Part shown: positions 40,874 to 50,890 of the stretch, piece after piece | How positions within the stretch are numbered: the first letter of the stretch is position 1 | Layout: each line of letters starts with the position of its first letter | Source: Pseudomonadota bacterium | GTDB taxonomy: Bacteria; Pseudomonadota; Gammaproteobacteria; Steroidobacterales; Steroidobacteraceae | Direction of reading: 5' to 3' | Assembly: GCA_021792755.1 (NCBI GenBank) | Contig: JAJYUA010000002.1 | Location: 62,001-126,000, forward strand | DNA: 64,000 bases | The notes under the pieces: model-generated | Told to the model about the DNA's origin: nothing | The model's input: the letters and a program-made list of their open reading frames with translations, nothing else | Databases searched by the model: none | Translations under genes and position numbers: made by a program

Positions 40874-42178
40874 ATGCGTTTTATGAGCACTCGCGACCCC
40901 GAGCTCTCGGCGGGCTTCGCCGATGCGCTGTCGCAGGGGCTGGCGCCAGACGGCGGGCTGTATGTGCCGCAGGTCTGGCCGCGCCTGGCGCCCGAGGCAT
41001 TCGGTGCGGCCGAGGATCTGGCGGCCGTCGGCACGCGGCTGCTCGAGCCTTTTGCCGCGGGCGATGTGCTTGCGGCATCGCTCGGTGACATCCTCACCGA
41101 GGCATTCGATTTCCCGGCTCCGGTGGTGGCGCTGCCGCGCGAGCGGCTCTCGATCCTGGAGCTCTTTCACGGTCCGACCGCTGCGTTCAAGGATTTCGGC
41201 GCGCGATTCCTCGCCGCCTCGCTCGGCCGGCTGCGCCGGGGCGCGTCACGGCCGCTCACCATCCTGGTGGCCACCTCGGGCGACACGGGCGGGGCGGTGG
41301 CGGCCGCGTTCCACGGCCGTGCGGGCATCGAGGTGGGGGTGCTGTTTCCGAAGGGGCTGGTCTCGCCGACTCAGGAGAGGCAGCTCACCTGCTGGGGCGG
41401 GAACGTGCGCTCCTTTGCCGTGCGCGGCACGTTCGATGACTGTCAGCGCCTGGTCAAGCAGGCCTTCATGGACCGCGGCCTGCGTGCAGGGCGCGAGCTT
41501 TCCTCGGCCAACAGCATCAATCTCGGCCGCCTGCTGCCGCAGGCGGTGTACTACGCCGCGGCAAGCCTTGCGATCTGGCGCCGCCACGGTGAGCCCGCCT
41601 CGTTCATCATCCCGAGCGGCAACCTCGGCAACTCGGTGGCCTGCGTCTGGGCGCGCAAGGCGGGGCTGCCGATCCGGGACGTGCTGCTCGCCCATAACGC
41701 CAACCGCACTGTTCCCGACTATCTTGCCACGGGCGAGTGGCGTCCGCGGCCGAGCATCGCCACGCTGGCCTCGGCGATGGACGTGGGCAACCCGAGCAAC
41801 ATGGAACGGCTGCGGGCGCTCTACCCGCGCCTCGATGAGCTCCGCTCGGCGGTGAGCGCCTGCACGGTGGACGATGCGGCCATCCGCGAGCGTATCCGCA
41901 GCGGCTACCGCCAGATGGGCCAGATCTGGTGTCCGCACACGGCCACGGCGGCGGAAGCCTACGAGCGGCTGCCCGAGGCGCTTCGCGAAAGCAGGCGCTG
42001 GGTGCTGGTCGCGACGGCCCATCCGGCGAAGTTCCGCGAGATCATCGAGCCGCTGATCGGCCGCGAGGTGCCGGTGCCCGAGTCTCTCGCCCGGCTGTTC
42101 GCCCGTCCCAGCGCGTATCAGGAAATCGAGGCCGAGCTCGCTTCGCTCGCGCGCGCGCTCGAGGACCGGCCCGCTTAG
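40874..42178 (+). CDS. thrC: Threonine synthase
   Basis: A 434-residue PLP enzyme converting O-phosphohomoserine to threonine. The PLP lysine is K106 in HGPTAAFKDFGARF. Other signatures are VATSGDTGGAVAAAFHG for phosphate binding, SANSINLGRLLPQ, and IPSGNLGNSVACVWARKAG. Length matches the E. coli-type enzyme (428). An ATG three codons downstream (40883) is an alternative start, but GGGAG sits upstream of the first. It closes the thrABC operon. Confidence 0.95.
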   Translation: MRFMSTRDPELSAGFADALSQGLAPDGGLYVPQVWPRLAPEAFGAAEDLAAVGTRLLEPFAAGDVLAASLGDILTEAFDFPAPVVALPRERLSILELFHGPTAAFKDFGARFLAASLGRLRRGASRPLTILVATSGDTGGAVAAAFHGRAGIEVGVLFPKGLVSPTQERQLTCWGGNVRSFAVRGTFDDCQRLVKQAFMDRGLRAGRELSSANSINLGRLLPQAVYYAAASLAIWRRHGEPASFIIPSGNLGNSVACVWARKAGLPIRDVLLAHNANRTVPDYLATGEWRPRPSIATLASAMDVGNPSNMERLRALYPRLDELRSAVSACTVDDAAIRERIRSGYRQMGQIWCPHTATAAEAYERLPEALRESRRWVLVATAHPAKFREIIEPLIGREVPVPESLARLFARPSAYQEIEAELASLARALEDRPA

Positions 42179-42191
42179 AGGGGAACGCAGA

Positions 42192-42788
42192 GTGCAGGGC
42201 ATCATGAGCCTGCCGCTCGCGGCATGGGTGCTGGTTGGGGCGGCCGTGGCGGTGGGCTTCGGCCTCTCCTGGCTGTGGCGCTGGTATCGCGTGCGGCGCG
42301 CCCGCAAGGTGCTGCGCACGGCGGTGACCTCCCTCGGCGTCGATCACCTGGTGGACGTGCTCGTGCCGGATGGCATGGGCGACGGTTATCACGTGGATTT
42401 CCTGCTGCTCACCGTGCACGGCATCATCGTGATCGACATGCGCGAGGCGCAGGGCAACATCTTCGGCGGCGACCAGATGGCCGAGTGGACCGTCATGGAT
42501 GGGCCGCGCCGCTTCACCTTCGTCAATCCGCAGAATGGCCTTTATGACCGGGTGGCAGCGGTAAGGGCGATCAGCGGCGATGCTCCGGTCGAGGGGAGGG
42601 TGGTGTTCACGAGGGACAGCCGCTTCCCGAAGGGGCTGCCGAAGTGGACGCTGGTGATCGACTCGCTGCGCACGGAGTTTCCGGGACTCGAGGCGGAGCA
42701 GGAGGCCGACACGATCTCCCACTACCGCGGCGCCTGGGAGCGGCTGAAGGCGGCGGTGAGCCCGAGCCCCATGGCGCACATGCGTTAG
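42192..42788 (+). CDS. Membrane-anchored NERD-domain protein
   Basis: A 198-residue protein with one N-terminal membrane helix (about residues 8-28), a basic stop-transfer stretch (WRWYRVRRARK), and a NERD (nuclease-related) domain at about 40-150. NERD features seen are GYHVDFLLLTVHGIIVIDMREAQGN-type beta strands and the downstream GRVVFTRDSRFPKG. The domain is thought to have a nuclease-like fold, but its role is unknown. GTG at 42192 has an AGAGGGG eight bases upstream; ATG at 42204 is an alternative. It follows thrC after 13 bases and may share its transcript. Confidence 0.78.
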   Translation: MQGIMSLPLAAWVLVGAAVAVGFGLSWLWRWYRVRRARKVLRTAVTSLGVDHLVDVLVPDGMGDGYHVDFLLLTVHGIIVIDMREAQGNIFGGDQMAEWTVMDGPRRFTFVNPQNGLYDRVAAVRAISGDAPVEGRVVFTRDSRFPKGLPKWTLVIDSLRTEFPGLEAEQEADTISHYRGAWERLKAAVSPSPMAHMR

Positions 42789-42812
42789 GGGCCATTTGCG
42801 CCGACGGGCCCC
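42788..42812. terminator. Possible terminator hairpin between NERD gene and acs
   Basis: GGGGCC (42788-42793) and GGCCCC (42807-42812) can pair around a 13-base loop in the 31-base gap between convergent genes. The stem starts on the last base of the NERD-gene stop and there is no T run, so this is weak. Confidence 0.3.
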
Positions 42813-42819
42813 GGTTGCC

Positions 42820-44865
<2,046 letters not shown>

Positions 44866-45018
44866 CTCGTTTTCTCCACGCTTGCCAAGACCTCACCGCA
44901 CTGTCGGGGGCGGCGATCGAGGGGCAAAGGCCCGGGCTCGGATCGGGCGCCCGTGCGCACCTCATGGACACCTAGGCGTCCACCCCCGCGAATCGTTCTG
45001 CGGCACCGATCGTACTTC

Positions 45019-45034
45019 TGCAAGAGCAATGCCA
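45019..45034 (-). promoter_or_regulatory. Sigma-54 promoter of acs
   Basis: On the minus strand the sequence reads TGGCATTGCTCTTGCA, matching the sigma-54 consensus TGGCAC/TG-N4-TTGCA at every conserved position, with GG at 45033-45032 and GC at 45021-45020 in the required 10-base spacing. The predicted start is near 45008, about 143 bases before the acs ATG. It is next to a gene for a sigma-54 activator. Confidence 0.82.
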
Positions 45035-45040
45035 GGCGCG

Positions 45041-45053
45041 CAAGCCGTTGATT
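45041..45053 (-). promoter_or_regulatory. IHF site in the acs control region
   Basis: On the minus strand AATCAACGGCTTG matches the IHF consensus WATCAANNNNTTR at every position. It lies between the sigma-54 promoter and the upstream TGTTAC/GTAAC repeats, where IHF bending commonly helps a distant activator reach the polymerase. Confidence 0.65.
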
Positions 45054-45077
45054 TACCTTCCCGTGCGCACGGTCCGG

Positions 45078-45115
45078 TGTTACCCGACGTAACGTCCCAT
45101 CCACGGAGCGTAACA
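45078..45115. promoter_or_regulatory. Upstream activator sites for acs (TGTTAC/GTAACA repeats)
   Basis: TGTTAC at 45078-45083 and GTAAC at 45089-45093 form an inverted repeat with 5-base spacing (TGTTAC-CCGAC-GTAACG); a further GTAACA is at 45110-45115. They are 44-81 bases upstream of the -24 element, a normal enhancer distance. TGTTAC/GTAACA halves resemble subsites described for Pseudomonas CbrB (from memory). The same repeat occurs before the outer-membrane gene at 49659-49675. Confidence 0.65.
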
Positions 45116-45150
45116 GCCCCGTGCGGCTGACTCCCGCGCGCGTGTGCGGG

Positions 45151-46581
45151 TCAATCGGCGGCTTGCTCGGAGCCGGGCGGCGGCCGGCGCGGAATGCCCA
45201 TGCGCTGGCGCCGCTGCCAGAGCGACTTGCGGCTGATGCCGAGCCTGCGCGCCAGCTCCGACTCGGTCAGATGCTTCTGGTGGCGCAGCACGAAGTCGCG
45301 GAAGTAGTCATCGAGGTTCAGCTCGCCCGGGGCCTGCGCGCGGGCCGGCGCTTGCGCCGGAGTCTGCAGCCCGAGATGCTCGGCCTCGATCGTGCCGCCG
45401 TCGCACAGGATCGCGCCGCGCTCCAGGCAGTTGATCAGCTCGCGCACGTTCCCCGGCCAGGTGTGTTGGCGCAAATGCGCGCGGGCCGCGGCGGTCACCG
45501 CCAGGGGCCCGCGCCCGACACGGGCGCCGATCTGCTGCAGCATCCGATCGACCAGCAGGTCGAGGTCCTCGCCCCGCTCGCGCAGCGGCGGCAGGCGGAT
45601 CTCGATCACGCGCAGGCGGTAATACAGGTCCTCGCGGAAGGCGCCCTCCGCGACCATCCGCGCCAGGTCGCAGTGGGTGGCCGCCAACACACGCACATCG
45701 ACCCGGTAGGGGCTGGCGGAGCCGACCGCGCGCACCTCCCCGTCCTGCAAAGCGCGCAGCAGCCGGGCCTGGGCGAGCGGGGCGAGCTCGCCGATCTCAT
45801 CGAGAAACAGCGTGCCGCCGTGCGCGGCCTTGAACAGGCCGGGTTTGCTCTGGGTGGCGCCGGTGAATGCGCCGCGCTCGTGCCCGAAGAGCTCGGCTTC
45901 GATCAGCGGCTCGGGAATGGCCGCGCAGTTGACCGGCACGAACGGCCCCGCGGCGCGCCGGCCGCTCGCGTGCAGCGCGCGTGCGATGAGCTCCTTGCCG
46001 GTGCCGGATTCGCCGAGAATGAGCACCGTGGCGTCGGTACCGGCCACCCGGCCGACGCTCCTCGCCACCGCCCGCATCGGCGGGGAGTGTCCGATGATGC
46101 CCTCGATCGGCCAGTCGCGCTTGAGGTCCTCGGCCATGGCACGATTGCAGCGAAGCAGGCGTGCCTGTTGCAGGAGCCTGCGCACCGTGAGCAGCAGCGC
46201 TTCGAACTCGAAGGGTTTGGCGATGTAGTCGGCTGCGCCGCGTTTGATGCACTCGACCGCGGAGGCGATGCTCGCGTAGCTCGTCGCTATCAACACCGGC
46301 ACGCCGTCGGCCGGCTCGACGAGTTCCACTCCCGGCGCATCGGGCAGGCGCAGGTCGGCGATCACCAGATCAAAGCCGCTCGGGCCGAGACCGAGCGCCT
46401 GCGCGATGCTGCCGGCTTCGGCCGTCCGATAGCCTTCACGCGCGAGCCGTTTCACGATCTGGCCGCGGATTAGCGGCTCATCCTCGACGACGAGGATACG
46501 GCTGCGCGCGCCCACGGGCTCTTGCGCGCTCTCGGAGGCGGCGGCCGGGGCGGGCCGATACGGTCGCGAGGTGTCGGTCAT
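45151..46581 (-). CDS. cbrB: Sigma-54-dependent response regulator, CbrB type
   Basis: A 476-residue NtrC-family activator, the size of Pseudomonas CbrB (478). The receiver domain at about 28-145 has the phosphorylated Asp at D76 (DLVIADLRLP) and the Lys of AKPF. The AAA+ domain at about 160-390 has Walker A GESGTGKE and the sigma-54-contacting GAFTGA loop at 237-242. A Fis-type helix-turn-helix ends the protein (ESELARRLGISRKSLWQRRQ). Its start overlaps the kinase stop by four bases, so both partners are made together. It probably binds TGTTAC/GTAACA repeats at acs and the satP operon. Confidence 0.92.
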   Translation of the reverse strand: MTDTSRPYRPAPAAASESAQEPVGARSRILVVEDEPLIRGQIVKRLAREGYRTAEAGSIAQALGLGPSGFDLVIADLRLPDAPGVELVEPADGVPVLIATSYASIASAVECIKRGAADYIAKPFEFEALLLTVRRLLQQARLLRCNRAMAEDLKRDWPIEGIIGHSPPMRAVARSVGRVAGTDATVLILGESGTGKELIARALHASGRRAAGPFVPVNCAAIPEPLIEAELFGHERGAFTGATQSKPGLFKAAHGGTLFLDEIGELAPLAQARLLRALQDGEVRAVGSASPYRVDVRVLAATHCDLARMVAEGAFREDLYYRLRVIEIRLPPLRERGEDLDLLVDRMLQQIGARVGRGPLAVTAAARAHLRQHTWPGNVRELINCLERGAILCDGGTIEAEHLGLQTPAQAPARAQAPGELNLDDYFRDFVLRHQKHLTESELARRLGISRKSLWQRRQRMGIPRRPPPGSEQAAD

Positions 46582-49448
46582 GCGAGCTCTCCCGCGGTGA
46601 ATTGGGGCAGGAACACTGCGACCCGGGTGCCGGAGCCAGGCTTGCTCTCGATGCTCACGCGGCCGCCGTGCTCGCGCACGATGCCATATACGACCGACAG
46701 GCCGAGGCCGGTGCCGCGGCCCGGCGCCTTGGTGGTGAAGAACGGCTCGAATACCCGTTCCTGTGTGTCCGAGGGGATGCCGCAGCCGTGATCCTCGACC
46801 TCGAAGCGCACACCGTCGCCGCAGTCCCTGGCGTACACCGCGATCTCGCCGCCGCGGGAGGAGGCGTCGGCGGCATTGGTCAGAAGATTCACCAGCACCT
46901 GCACGATCTGCTGGCGCTCCCCGAACAGCTGCAGTGACCGCGGCACATGATTGAGGAAGCGCGCCCGGTCATGCGCGCAACCGAGCTGCACCAGGCGCAG
47001 CGCCTCATCGACGCAGGCGGCGAGGGCGAAGCGCTCCGTGCGGCATCCGGACTCGACTCCCGGGTGGCTGAAGGACAGCAGCGTCGAGACGATCCGCTGG
47101 ATTCGACGCACCTGTTCGAGGATCTCATCGAGCCCCTGGCGCAGCTCTGTGTCGACGTCGAGCTTCAGATTCTGCGCAAGAGCGCCGATGCCGGTGAGCG
47201 GGTTGCCGATCTCGTGCGCGATGCCGGCGGCGAGCGTGCCGATCGAGGCGAGCCGCTCGGAGTGCGCAAGCTCCGCCTCGAGCAGCCGCTGCTCGGTCAG
47301 ATCCTCGATGAGCACGATTTTGTCACTCTCTGGCCCCGGACCGACCGTCGCCTTGTGCAGATTCAGCCACAGCACACGGCCGGGCACGCTCAGCTGCACG
47401 CGGTACAACTGAGTGTCGGTCACCGACAGGAAGCCCAGCAGCAGATCCGCCCACGGAGCCGGCAGATCCCCGACCCTGTATCCGAGCGCGGCGTCCTCGG
47501 CGAGCCCCGTGAGCCTCGAGAGGCGCCGGTTCCACAGCCGCACCCGGCCTTCGCCGGAAATCGAGCAGGCGCAGATCGGCAGCTCGCGCAGCATCTGGCG
47601 GTGCAGGCGGCGCAGATGATCGAGCTCGGCGGCGAGGCCGGTGAGCCGCCGCGAAGAGCGCTCCAGGTATTCCTCGACCAGTCGGCCTGCGGGCTCGCGC
47701 GTGCCGAGCAGCGCCCACGCCAGATGCGGCCCGACCAGGCCCGAGAGGTTGCGCTCCAGGCAGTGCTCGAGTGCAAGCAGCGCATGCGGCCGGGATTCCT
47801 GCGGATCGAGCTGGCAGTCGCCGAGCGCGCGCTTCATCTCGCGCTCGGCGTCGGCCGGTCCGAGCGCGGCGCTCAGGCGGCCGGTGAGCTGTGCGACGCT
47901 CGGCACATGCGGATCCTCGCGCAGCAAGGGCGAGTGCAGGCGGATCGCCTGGTCGGCCAACAGCTCCCGGGTCCGCGGCCGGGTGGCGAGCGACACCAGC
48001 ACCAACAGGCCGATATTGGTCGCCAGCGTCCAGAATGTGAGCGATGGCCAGTCGGGGGCGGGCGGATGCGGCACGGACCAGAGCTGTACGCCGAACAGCG
48101 GCAGCATCAGGCGCACGAACCACACCGCCATGCCGCCGCATGCGCCGGCGACGAAGCCCGCTCCGGTTGCCCGAGGCCAGCTGAGCAGCGCAACCACCCC
48201 GGGCAGGAACTGCGTCACCGCGAGAAACGAGATCATGCCCATTTGCGCAAGTCCCTGGTTCTGGCGCATCACGACGTAGGCGAGGTAGCCGATGCCGATC
48301 ACCGAGGCGAGCAGCAGCCTCCTCCAGCGTCGCAGCTGCCGGTACAGGTCCCCACCCCTTCGCCGCGGCAGCCACAGCGGCAGTGTGAGGTGGTTCAGGC
48401 ACATGCCGGCGAGCGCCAAGGACTCGACGATGAGCATGGCGCTCGCTGCCGAGACGCCCCCGACATACGCCAACAGCGTCAACGCATTGCCGCCGTAGCG
48501 CCTGGCGAGCGCCAGCACGAAATAATCCGGCGGCGCCGCGCTCGCCGTCTTGATGCCGGCCCACAGGATGAGCGGAATCGGCAGATTGAGCAGCAGCAGG
48601 TAAAGCGGGTACAGCCACGAGGCGGTCGCGAGCCCGTCGCTCGCGCCGTTCTCGACGAACAGCATGTGAAAGCAGCGCGGCAACAGGAAGGCCGCCGACG
48701 CCGAAAGCAGCAGAAGCGTGATCCAGGTGTCGCCGCCCACCGGCGCATACATGCTCGAGAGCACGTGCGGATGCCGCGAAAGCCATCGGCCCACGCCGGA
48801 CCAGCCGCCGAACACCACCACCACCACGAAAACCCCGGCGGCGAGCAGCGCCGCGAGCTTGACGCTCGACTCGAACGCGATCGCCATCACCAGGCCCTCG
48901 TGGCGGGCCCGGGACTTCAGCTGACGGGCGCCGAAGGCCACCGCAAACAGCGTGATCAGCGCGCAGAACAGCGCGGCGAGCAGCGGTGAGGTCGGGTCGG
49001 CATGGTGCCCGGTCAGCACCTCCATCGAGTCGGTCACGGCGCGGATCTGCAGCGCCATGTACGGCAGCAGGCCGAGCAGCATGAACACCGTGACCAGCGG
49101 CCCGGTGAAGCGGCTGGCATAGCGAAAGGCCAACAGGTCCGCAAGTGACTGCAGCTCCCGGTCGCGCACCAGCCTGAGAATCGGCGAGAGCAGCAGAGGC
49201 GCCAGGATGAAGGTCAGCGTCACGCCGAGATAGATGGTCAGGAAGAGAAAGCCGCTGTGGTCGGCGAACCCGACGCTGCCGTAGTAGGTCCAGGTGGTCG
49301 CGTAGACGCCGAGCGACAGCGAGAACGTCACCGGATGGCGGGCCAGGCGCGCGGGCAGCAAGCCGCGCTCGGTCAGCCATGCCACCAGGAACAGCAGGCC
49401 GAGGTAGCCGAGGGCTACGACGAGCAGCGTGATGAGGTCAATCGTCAT
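46578..49448 (-). CDS. cbrA: Transporter-fused sensor histidine kinase, CbrA type
   Basis: A 956-residue inner-membrane kinase. The first 490 or so residues form a sodium/solute symporter-like (SSS) domain with about 13 helices (VYATTWTYYGSVGFADHSGF at the start). A linker with a STAC-like segment (about 510-590) and a PAS domain (about 600-720, CSISGEGRVRLWNRRLSRLTG) follow. The HisKA domain has the phosphorylated H745 in AHEIGNPLTG, and the ATPase domain has NLLTNAADAS, DHGCGIP and GTGLGLSVVYG. CbrA and CrbS proteins share this layout and control carbon or acetate use. It overlaps the small upstream gene by 11 bases and cbrB by four. Confidence 0.93.
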   Translation of the reverse strand: MTIDLITLLVVALGYLGLLFLVAWLTERGLLPARLARHPVTFSLSLGVYATTWTYYGSVGFADHSGFLFLTIYLGVTLTFILAPLLLSPILRLVRDRELQSLADLLAFRYASRFTGPLVTVFMLLGLLPYMALQIRAVTDSMEVLTGHHADPTSPLLAALFCALITLFAVAFGARQLKSRARHEGLVMAIAFESSVKLAALLAAGVFVVVVVFGGWSGVGRWLSRHPHVLSSMYAPVGGDTWITLLLLSASAAFLLPRCFHMLFVENGASDGLATASWLYPLYLLLLNLPIPLILWAGIKTASAAPPDYFVLALARRYGGNALTLLAYVGGVSAASAMLIVESLALAGMCLNHLTLPLWLPRRRGGDLYRQLRRWRRLLLASVIGIGYLAYVVMRQNQGLAQMGMISFLAVTQFLPGVVALLSWPRATGAGFVAGACGGMAVWFVRLMLPLFGVQLWSVPHPPAPDWPSLTFWTLATNIGLLVLVSLATRPRTRELLADQAIRLHSPLLREDPHVPSVAQLTGRLSAALGPADAEREMKRALGDCQLDPQESRPHALLALEHCLERNLSGLVGPHLAWALLGTREPAGRLVEEYLERSSRRLTGLAAELDHLRRLHRQMLRELPICACSISGEGRVRLWNRRLSRLTGLAEDAALGYRVGDLPAPWADLLLGFLSVTDTQLYRVQLSVPGRVLWLNLHKATVGPGPESDKIVLIEDLTEQRLLEAELAHSERLASIGTLAAGIAHEIGNPLTGIGALAQNLKLDVDTELRQGLDEILEQVRRIQRIVSTLLSFSHPGVESGCRTERFALAACVDEALRLVQLGCAHDRARFLNHVPRSLQLFGERQQIVQVLVNLLTNAADASSRGGEIAVYARDCGDGVRFEVEDHGCGIPSDTQERVFEPFFTTKAPGRGTGLGLSVVYGIVREHGGRVSIESKPGSGTRVAVFLPQFTAGELA

Positions 49449-49641
49449 GGCGCCTGCGGTGCGCGAGCCAGGCGGTCGCGCCGATCAACAGCAGCCACAA
49501 CAGATACGGCGCCCACCAGCCGCGGGCCGGCGCGGCCCACAGCGCCACCGCCGGGCTGGCCCACAGCGCAATGGCAGCCCCGGCCAGCGCCGCCGATTCG
49601 GCGCCGCGTTGCGCGGCGGCGTCGCCGTTCTTGCGACTCAT
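49438..49641 (-). CDS. Small membrane protein coupled to the sensor kinase (CbrX-like position)
   Basis: A 67-residue protein with two predicted membrane helices (about residues 17-35 and 42-60), separated by a short ARGWW loop, and a basic His/Arg-rich tail. Its stop lies 11 bases inside the kinase gene, so the two are translationally coupled. In pseudomonads a short gene (cbrX, from memory) also precedes cbrA, so this may be its counterpart, though similarity cannot be judged by eye. A GGGGGA sequence lies upstream of the ATG at 49641. Possible roles are kinase stabilisation or signal input. Confidence 0.65.
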   Translation of the reverse strand: MSRKNGDAAAQRGAESAALAGAAIALWASPAVALWAAPARGWWAPYLLWLLLIGATAWLAHRRRHDD

Positions 49642-49658
49642 CGAGATCCCCCGTCCTC

Positions 49659-49675
49659 TGTTACCGATGGTAGCA
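49659..49675. promoter_or_regulatory. Upstream activator site of the outer-membrane/satP operon
   Basis: TGTTAC-CGATG-GTAGCA is an inverted repeat with the same half-sites and the same 5-base spacing as the acs site (one mismatch in the second half). It is about 120 bases upstream of the sigma-54 element at 49793 and also only 18 bases upstream of the small gene of the kinase operon, so it might serve both directions. Confidence 0.55.
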
Positions 49676-49738
49676 CGCGGTTGCTCGCGGTAGCGAGCGC
49701 ACGCGTGCGCCGGCGGCGATGCAGTCAACTACATCATG

Positions 49739-49764
49739 ATAACCATATGTTATTCAACAATTTT
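49739..49764. promoter_or_regulatory. AT-rich inverted repeat and IHF-like site before the sigma-54 promoter
   Basis: ATAAC-CATAT-GTTAT (49739-49753) is a perfect 5-bp-arm inverted repeat in strikingly AT-rich DNA. It is followed by ATTCAACAATTTT (49752-49764), which agrees with the IHF consensus at 11 of 13 positions. Its place between the activator site and the sigma-54 promoter fits a bending site. Confidence 0.45.
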
Positions 49765-49792
49765 TGCGGTTGTCGCCTCGTGCGGTCCAGGC

Positions 49793-49808
49793 TGGCAAAG
49801 CGCTTGCA
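49793..49808 (+). promoter_or_regulatory. Sigma-54 promoter of the outer-membrane channel/satP operon
   Basis: TGGCAAAGCGCTTGCA has GG at 49794-49795 and GC at 49806-49807 with the exact spacing of a -24/-12 element and both conserved flanks (TGGCA, TTGCA). The predicted start is near 49819, giving a leader of about 115 bases before the ATG at 49934. Confidence 0.82.
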
Positions 49809-49869
49809 TTCGTCATCGTCCGGGGGGTGAGTGACTTGCCGGTCGTCGCCCTGCGAACGGATGGATGCG

Positions 49870-49902
49870 GATATCAACATCGTTTATGGCAGATATCAAC
49901 AT
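49870..49902 (+). repeat. Two direct copies of GATATCAACAT in the leader of the outer-membrane gene
   Basis: GATATCAACAT occurs at 49870-49880 and again at 49892-49902, a period of 22 bases. Both copies are within the predicted untranslated leader, just upstream of the GGAGG ribosome-binding site at 49923-49927. They could bind a protein as DNA or act in the mRNA; nothing more can be said from the sequence. Confidence 0.5.
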
Positions 49903-49933
49903 TCATGATTCACAGCTAATGCGGAGGACCCGA

Positions 49934-50860
49934 ATGATGCGAACGAGCAAGTTGTCATTGCGGCGCGCCGTGGCTCGCCGGCTCCTGGCCGGCGCGGCGG
50001 CGATCGTTGCGGCGATGGCCGCGCTCCCCGCCTGGGCGGCGAACCCGCCGTTCGCGATCGTCGGACCGACGGAATGGGATTTGCCGATCGTGCCGTCCGC
50101 CAACGTCTTCATTCAGACTTTCTACGCGCAGAACAGCGACGTCGCATACGGACGCGACGGCAAGCAAATCGCCGGGCCGGAAACGCACACCTTCGCGGGA
50201 CTGTCCCGATGGGCGCATCTGTTCTCGTTCAAATCGCTGCCGCATGTGGGGTTCTTCTGGGAATATCTGCAACCGGAAGTCGATCTGCAGCCGTCCGGAA
50301 ATTCAAACAGCGTGACCGGTCTCGGAGATCCATTGTTCGACTTCGCCGCCTATGTCAAGCCGACGAACTCCTTCACCATAGGCTACCAGAACATTCTTTC
50401 GGTTCCCATCGGAAACAACAACCTGTCGAATCACGCGTGGATCGAGTTTCCCACCATGATCTTCGACTGGCATCCGAGCGGCCCGCATTGGTATGACAGA
50501 TTCGGTGATGACGGCACCGCCGGCGCCGGCATATTTTCCACGATACACGACACGAACTGTGCGGGCGTCGGCCAGGACTGCAACGTGGGGGATACCTACT
50601 TCCTGCAGGACTCCGTGCGCTATCAGCTGACTTCGTGGTTTGCGCCTTTTGTGGACGATATTTATCAGGGGCAGTCCTCCGGCCGGACCACCGTCACGCA
50701 CAGCCGCATTTTCGGCAATTACGAAAATGACATCGGCGGCGGAGCGAAGTTCAATTTCACTGCGAACCGCTGGCTTGCGCTGTGGTACCTGACCAGCACG
50801 GGAGGGAACAATACCGTCAAGACGAAGGCCATCTATCTGCGGTTCGTCAACATATTCTGA
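49934..50860 (+). CDS. Outer-membrane channel-like protein (phenol MetA-pathway family)
   Basis: A 308-residue secreted protein. A basic start and hydrophobic core (AGAAAIVAAMAALPAWA) form a signal peptide, with cleavage expected after AWA near residue 37. The rest is a series of short amphipathic strands rich in aromatic and Asn/Gly residues (SFTIGYQNILSVPIGN, KFNFTANRWLALWYLTS) ending in an aromatic residue (VNIF), typical of outer-membrane barrels. It looks like the family annotated as putative MetA-pathway phenol degradation proteins, thought to be outer-membrane porins for small organic solutes. ATG 49934 has GGAGG six bases upstream. satP follows after 30 bases, implying joint uptake. 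Confidence 0.8.
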   Translation: MMRTSKLSLRRAVARRLLAGAAAIVAAMAALPAWAANPPFAIVGPTEWDLPIVPSANVFIQTFYAQNSDVAYGRDGKQIAGPETHTFAGLSRWAHLFSFKSLPHVGFFWEYLQPEVDLQPSGNSNSVTGLGDPLFDFAAYVKPTNSFTIGYQNILSVPIGNNNLSNHAWIEFPTMIFDWHPSGPHWYDRFGDDGTAGAGIFSTIHDTNCAGVGQDCNVGDTYFLQDSVRYQLTSWFAPFVDDIYQGQSSGRTTVTHSRIFGNYENDIGGGAKFNFTANRWLALWYLTSTGGNNTVKTKAIYLRFVNIF

Positions 50861-50890
50861 GCGTCGCGAGCGCAACAGGGGGTACGTACG

